Positions 51,743 to 56,135 of a stretch of 56,135 nt of DNA are shown here, piece after piece. This stretch comes from Aeromonas caviae. Its GTDB lineage: Bacteria > Pseudomonadota > Gammaproteobacteria > Enterobacterales > Aeromonadaceae. Each line of letters starts with the position of its first letter. The first letter of the stretch is position 1. The notes beneath the pieces are model-generated. The model made no database searches. It was not told the DNA's origin and saw nothing but the letters and a program-made list of their open reading frames with translations. The position numbers and the translations under genes were made by a program. The stretch spans positions 1 through 56,135 of the forward strand of contig NZ_CDBK01000104.1 of the NCBI RefSeq assembly GCF_000819785.1. Reading direction: 5' to 3'.

Positions 51743-54199
51743 ATGACGACGACCCTCACTCTGCTCGGGGTGATCCTGGTGATCGGCGCCATGGCCTATC
51801 GCCGTGCGTCCCTGTTCACCGCCACGCTTGCCACGGCCGCCGCCCTGGTCGCCGGTACCTTCTATGGCCATGTGCCCCTGCTGGTGTGGGCGCTGTTCGC
51901 GGTGATAGCCCTGCCCCTCAATCTGGTTGAGTTTCGCCGCAACCAGCTGACCAAGCCGCTGTTCAAGATCTACAAGTCCATCATGCCGGAGATGTCCCGA
52001 ACCGAGAAGGAAGCCATCGAAGCGGGGACGACCTGGTGGGAAGCGGATCTGTTTGCCGGCAACCCGGACTGGAAGAAGCTGCACGCTATTCCGGTGAGCA
52101 CCCTCAGCGCCGAGGAGCAGGCCTTCATGGACGGCCCGGTTGAAGAAGTGTGCCGTATGGTCAACGACTGGGAAGTGACCCACGAACGTGCCGATCTCTC
52201 TCCCGAGGTGTGGCAATACCTGAAGGACAACAAGTTCTTCGCCATGATCATCAAGAAGAAATACGGTGGGCTGGAGTTCTCCGCCTACGCCCAGTCCTGC
52301 GTGCTGCAAAAGCTGTGCGGCGCCAGCGCCGTGCTCGCCTCCACCGTCGGCGTTCCCAACTCCTTAGGGCCGGGGGAGCTGCTGCAACACTACGGTACTG
52401 ACGAGCAGAAGGATTACTACCTGCCCCGCCTGGCTGTCGGCAAGGAGATCCCCTGTTTCGCCCTGACCAGCCCGGAAGCGGGTTCCGATGCGGGCTCGAT
52501 TCCCGACTTCGGCATCGTCTGCAAAGGCGAGTGGGATGGGGAAGAGGTGCTCGGCATGCGCCTGACCTGGAACAAGCGCTACATTACCCTGGCTCCCATC
52601 GCCACCGTACTCGGCCTCGCCTTCAAGCTGCGTGACCCTGACCACCTGCTGGGTGAGGAAGAAGAGCTCGGCATCACCTGCGCCCTCATTCCGACCCACA
52701 TCAAGGGGGTCGACATCGGCCGTCGCCACTTCCCGCTCAACGTGCCGTTCCAGAACGGCCCGACCCGCGGCAAGGACGTGTTTGTACCGCTCGACTTCAT
52801 CATCGGCGGTCCGGCCATGGCCGGTCAGGGCTGGCGCATGCTGGTGGAGTGTCTCTCCGTCGGTCGCGGCATCACCCTGCCCTCCAACAGCACGGGCGGC
52901 GTCAAGATGCTGGCCCTGGCCACCGGTGCCTACAGCCGCATCCGTCGCCAGTTCAAGCTGCCGATTGGCAAGATGGAAGGGATTGAAGAGCCGCTGGCAC
53001 GCCTGGGTGGCAACGCCTACATCATGGGCGCCGCCGCCAAACTGACGGTCACCGGCATCGATCTCGGTGAAAAACCCTCGGTCATCTCCGCCATCGTCAA
53101 GTACCACCTCACCGACCGCGCCCAGAAGTGCATCATCGATGCCATGGACATCCATGGCGGCAAGGCCATCTGCATGGGGCCGAACAACTATCTGGCCCGT
53201 GGCTATCAGGGGGCGCCCATCGCCGTGACCGTCGAAGGTGCCAATATCCTGACCCGCAGCATGATCATTTACGGTCAGGGAGCCATCCGTTGCCACCCTT
53301 ACGTGTTGCCGGAGATGCTGGCAGCCAGCCACCCCGACAAAGAGCAGGCGCTGAAAGATTTCGACAAGGCGATGTTCAGCCACGTGGGCTTTGCCATCAG
53401 CAACCTGGTGCGCAGCTTCTGGCTGGGGCTGACCGGTGCCCGCTTCGCCGCAGCGCCCTACAAGGATCAGACCAAGGGCTACTATCAGCAACTATCCCGC
53501 CTCTCCGCCAACCTGGCCTTCCTGTCAGACATGGCGATGGGCACCCTGGGTGGCGAGCTCAAGCGCAAAGAGCGGGTCTCTGCCCGCCTCGGCGATGTGC
53601 TGAGCCAGCTCTATCTGGCCTCCAGCGCCCTCAAGCGCTATCAGGATGAAGGACGCCAGCAGGCCGACCTGCCGCTGCTGCACTGGGCACTGCAAGACGC
53701 CCTGTTCAAGGCTCAGGAAGCGATCGACGAGTTGCTGCGCAACTTCCCGAACCGCTGGATTGGTCTGGCCCTGCGCGCCATCGTGCTGCCCCTTGGTCGC
53801 GACCTGAAGCGTCCCTCCGACAAGCTCGACAGCCAGGTGGCCCGCCTGCTCCAGGTGCCAAGTGCCACTCGCAGCCGTCTGGCCGAGGGTCAATATCTGA
53901 CGCGCGAGGAGGGCAACCCCTTCGGGCTGCTGGAACAGGCGCTGGACGATGTGCTGACCGCAGAACCGCTGTTTGACAAGGTGTGCAAAGCCGAAGGGAG
54001 CAAACGCCCCTTCACCCAGCTCGACAAGGTGGCAGAGGCGGGCCTGAGCCTCGGTGTCATCAATCAGGCCGAAGCGGACCTGCTGCGGCGCGCCGAGGAG
54101 AGTCGCCTTCGCACCATCAACGTCGATGACTTCGATCCCGTCGACCTGGTGGCCAACAAGGCACTGTTTGAAGCCTCCGCATATCACAGGGCAGCTTGA
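51743..54199 (+). CDS. fadE: Acyl-CoA dehydrogenase FadE
   Basis: FadE performs the first oxidation of fatty-acid beta-oxidation. The 818-residue protein (E. coli 814) has an N-terminal membrane anchor (residues 5-60, several hydrophobic stretches) absent from ordinary acyl-CoA dehydrogenases. The FAD domain follows with [54 protein letters not shown] and [27 protein letters not shown]. The C-terminal DUF1974 region (from about residue 510) is typical of FadE. It is divergent from gmhA and has a FadR-like operator. Confidence 0.96.
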   Translation: MTTTLTLLGVILVIGAMAYRRASLFTATLATAAALVAGTFYGHVPLLVWALFAVIALPLNLVEFRRNQLTKPLFKIYKSIMPEMSRTEKEAIEAGTTWWEADLFAGNPDWKKLHAIPVSTLSAEEQAFMDGPVEEVCRMVNDWEVTHERADLSPEVWQYLKDNKFFAMIIKKKYGGLEFSAYAQSCVLQKLCGASAVLASTVGVPNSLGPGELLQHYGTDEQKDYYLPRLAVGKEIPCFALTSPEAGSDAGSIPDFGIVCKGEWDGEEVLGMRLTWNKRYITLAPIATVLGLAFKLRDPDHLLGEEEELGITCALIPTHIKGVDIGRRHFPLNVPFQNGPTRGKDVFVPLDFIIGGPAMAGQGWRMLVECLSVGRGITLPSNSTGGVKMLALATGAYSRIRRQFKLPIGKMEGIEEPLARLGGNAYIMGAAAKLTVTGIDLGEKPSVISAIVKYHLTDRAQKCIIDAMDIHGGKAICMGPNNYLARGYQGAPIAVTVEGANILTRSMIIYGQGAIRCHPYVLPEMLAASHPDKEQALKDFDKAMFSHVGFAISNLVRSFWLGLTGARFAAAPYKDQTKGYYQQLSRLSANLAFLSDMAMGTLGGELKRKERVSARLGDVLSQLYLASSALKRYQDEGRQQADLPLLHWALQDALFKAQEAIDELLRNFPNRWIGLALRAIVLPLGRDLKRPSDKLDSQVARLLQVPSATRSRLAEGQYLTREEGNPFGLLEQALDDVLTAEPLFDKVCKAEGSKRPFTQLDKVAEAGLSLGVINQAEADLLRRAEESRLRTINVDDFDPVDLVANKALFEASAYHRAA

Positions 54200-54214
54200 T
54201 GCCTCTGATGCCAG

Positions 54215-54240
54215 AACGCCTCCCTTGTGGAGGCGTTTTT
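54215..54240 (+). terminator. Terminator after fadE
   Basis: AACGCCTCC and GGAGGCGTT form a 9-bp stem around CTTGT, followed by TTT, 15 nt past the stop. Confidence 0.9.
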
Positions 54241-54373
54241 CATGAAAGGGCTGGTGGATGGCATCCGATACGAAGAAAGAGAAACCGACTGGATCATATT
54301 TTGGATATCAATCCGTTTCCTATATTGAATGAAGCGGTTAAGGTAAGCACAGGATCACACACAGGATTGCATA

Positions 54374-55891
54374 ATGGATGATCAAATCCTGATTATTGAT
54401 GATGAAGATCTTCCCCAATCAGCACCGCGTCCCGCCGGCTGGAAGGTGATGATAGTGGACGATGAACCCGAAGTGCATCGCATCACCAAAATCACCCTGA
54501 ACAAGTTTGAATTCGACGGCAAGCCGATCGATTTTCTGCACGCCTACTCTGCGGCTGAAGCCAAAGCCTTGCTCGCCCTCACCCCGGATGTCGCCCTGCT
54601 GCTGCTCGACGTCGTCATGGAGGTCGATCATGCCGGTCTTGAGGTGGTCAAGTTCGTGCGTGACGAGCTGCAAAACAAGATGGTACGCATCGTGCTGCGA
54701 ACCGGTCAGCCCGGCCAGGCCCCGGAAGATGACGTGGTGACCAACTACGACATCAACGACTACAAGGACAAGACCGAACTTACCTCCCAGAAACTGCGCA
54801 CCCTGTTGCGCGCCAGCCTGCGTTCTTACCGGGACATCCGAACCCTTGAGAGCAATCGACAGGGGCTGGAGAAGGTCATCGAGGCGTCCAAGGGGATCTT
54901 CGAGCAGCGTGCCCTGCGCCAGTTCGTCGAAGGAGCCCAGACCCAGCTCAGCGCCCTGCTCAATCTGGAAGAGTCCCAGATTTACGATGTGAAACACCTG
55001 GCGTATGAGGTGCGGGATCAGGTGCTCGAGCCTCTGCTCAGCGATGGTCCCATGCTGCGCCTCGTCGATGCGCCGGAAATCCTGCGCTGTGCCATGGCCA
55101 AGGGAGCCAATGTCTACGATGGCAACCAGATGGTGCTCTATTGCCAGAATGCCCGTCATCACCTGCTGTTCCACATCGAGACCACTCGCCCGCTCAGCCA
55201 GATGGATACCGGGCTGCTGAGCCTGTTCACCGAAAACATCATAGTGGCGCTGGAGAATATCCGGCTCAACGAGGTGATCGGTGACAACCAGCGAGAGATC
55301 ATCTATCGCATCGGCGAACTGGTGGAGAGCCGCTCGAAAGAGTCCGGCTTGCACGTCAAGCGGGTGGCCCTCTACACCGAACTGTTCTGCAAGCTGCTCG
55401 GCATGAATGAGGACAGGTGCGAGCTCATCAAGCGGGCCTCTCCCCTGCACGACATCGGCAAAGTGGGGATCCCGGACGCCATCTTGCACAAACCGGGCAA
55501 ACTCACTCCCGAGGAGTGGGAGATCATGAAAACCCACGCCCAGCTTGGGCAGGACATGCTCTCCGGCAGTGACCTGGCCCTGTTCCAGATAGGCGCGACC
55601 ATCGCGGGCAACCATCACGAGAAGTGGAATGGCAGCGGCTATCCCCGCGGGTTGAAGGGAGAGGACATTCCGCTGGAAGGACGCATCGTCGCCCTGGCGG
55701 ATGTGTTCGATGCCCTGGGCTCGGATCGTTGCTACAAGCAGGCCTGGCCGCTGGATCAGGTGCTGGCGCTGATCAAGGAGGAGAAAGGAGAGCACTTCGA
55801 CCCCCTCCTGGTGGACCTGATGCTGGCCAATCTGGAGAAGTTCCTCGATATTCGCGAGCAGTACAAAGACATCTATATCGGCGCTCACTGA
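54374..55891 (+). CDS. Response regulator with DUF3369 and HD-GYP domains
   Basis: The 505-residue cytosolic regulator has a receiver (about 22-145) with phospho-acceptor Asp79 in LLLLDVVMEVDH. A DUF3369 sensor-like domain (about 165-320) is followed by HD-GYP (about 325-500) with HDIGKVG (His359-Asp360), the HH pair in GNHHEKWNGSGYPRGLKGEDIP and ALADVFDAL. Metal-binding residues look complete, so it should degrade c-di-GMP. No kinase is adjacent; its signal partner is unknown. AGGA precedes the ATG by 7 nt. Confidence 0.93.
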   Translation: MDDQILIIDDEDLPQSAPRPAGWKVMIVDDEPEVHRITKITLNKFEFDGKPIDFLHAYSAAEAKALLALTPDVALLLLDVVMEVDHAGLEVVKFVRDELQNKMVRIVLRTGQPGQAPEDDVVTNYDINDYKDKTELTSQKLRTLLRASLRSYRDIRTLESNRQGLEKVIEASKGIFEQRALRQFVEGAQTQLSALLNLEESQIYDVKHLAYEVRDQVLEPLLSDGPMLRLVDAPEILRCAMAKGANVYDGNQMVLYCQNARHHLLFHIETTRPLSQMDTGLLSLFTENIIVALENIRLNEVIGDNQREIIYRIGELVESRSKESGLHVKRVALYTELFCKLLGMNEDRCELIKRASPLHDIGKVGIPDAILHKPGKLTPEEWEIMKTHAQLGQDMLSGSDLALFQIGATIAGNHHEKWNGSGYPRGLKGEDIPLEGRIVALADVFDALGSDRCYKQAWPLDQVLALIKEEKGEHFDPLLVDLMLANLEKFLDIREQYKDIYIGAH

Positions 55892-55923
55892 TATCGGATT
55901 CACCCCATCCACTTGCCACCATG

Positions 55924-55950
55924 AAGAAGCCGCCCATTGGGCGGCTTCTT
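55924..55950. terminator. Bidirectional terminator near the right edge
   Basis: AAGAAGCCGCCC and GGGCGGCTTCTT form a 12-bp stem around ATT between convergent genes. Confidence 0.88.
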
Positions 55951-55966
55951 TGCAATGTGCGCGGAA

Positions 55967-56135
55967 TTATTGCTCCGGCAGATTGAGATCTAGTTTGGGG
56001 GTTGCTGGCGTCTCTTCAAGTTGCGCCTTCTGCGCCGCCATCGCCTTGTGCAGAGTGCGGCGCTTTTGCAGCAGAATGAAACCCCCCGCCCCCAGTAAGA
56101 GCAGCAACACGCCACCTCCCCCCAGCGCCCAGGGC
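55967..56135 (-). CDS. C-terminal end of a membrane-anchored protein, cut by window
   Basis: Reading from the right edge leftwards gives 55 residues then TAA. They contain a glycine/leucine-rich membrane segment (ALGGGGVLLLLLGAGGFILL), a positive stop-transfer QKRR, and a soluble tail ending LDLNLPEQ. The N-terminal part is outside the window. The tail orientation suggests a C-terminal anchor with a cytoplasmic end. No family can be named. Confidence 0.7.
   Translation of the reverse strand, partial: PWALGGGGVLLLLLGAGGFILLQKRRTLHKAMAAQKAQLEETPATPKLDLNLPEQ

Noticed and set aside
1..56135. tRNA, rRNA, CRISPR arrays, insertion sequences
   Set aside because: None seen on reading; a tRNAscan or CRISPR search was not possible here.

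Overview
The window is GC-rich chromosomal DNA from a gammaproteobacterium, most likely Aeromonas. The grounds are close protein similarity to Escherichia coli and Vibrio orthologues, the nap gene order FDAGHBC, and the gmhA-fadE divergent pair beside a yafJ-type amidotransferase as in E. coli. No rRNA, tRNA, CRISPR array, integrase or transposase was seen. The genus call is inference from memory of these families, not a database match.

Layout. 0-20.9 kb is mostly housekeeping: rluF (cut by the left edge), gdhA, a DUF3955 protein, a VOC protein, an isolated HNH nuclease, a histidine phosphatase, an MHYT-GGDEF-EAL c-di-GMP protein, speA and pepT divergent around a 1-kb gap, an OlsF-type two-domain acyltransferase, a coupled pair of a degenerate adenosylhomocysteinase-like protein and a SelW-like protein, yceI with a membrane gene and a divergent LysR regulator, and fhs followed by a stray copy of its own 3' tail. 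20.9-23.5 kb holds a chemoreceptor and folE.

23.9-43.9 kb is a molybdenum, nitrate and nitric oxide district: moeAB, modABC, moaEDCB, the periplasmic nitrate reductase operon napFDAGHBC, moaA behind a Moco riboswitch, the divergent nitrate two-component pair narQP, and a single-domain globin. The nap operon lies between moaA and moaBCDE, so the enzyme and its cofactor pathway are physically interleaved. A ParM-type actin and a ParR-like partner sit inside this district, with a 17-bp inverted repeat just upstream, although nothing else here looks like a plasmid.

43.9-50 kb looks like a signalling module. It has a FIST sensor (NosP type) with a hybrid histidine kinase, a LuxU-like phosphotransfer protein next to yvcK (V. 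cholerae also has luxU beside a yvcK-type gene near the moa genes), and two sigma-54 promoter matches. One lies in front of a LON-domain gene. The other lies in front of a gene-less stretch ending in two hairpins and a run of eight T. Upstream of both are copies of TTGCA-N3-TGCAA, the motif recalled for LuxO. I read this as a candidate nitric oxide to phosphorelay to sigma-54 small-RNA circuit. Each piece is visible, but the wiring is inference and no LuxO gene is in the window.

50-56 kb holds the yafJ-like amidotransferase, gmhA, fadE with a FadR-like operator, a REC-DUF3369-HD-GYP regulator, and the C-terminal end of an unidentified membrane-anchored protein running off the right edge.
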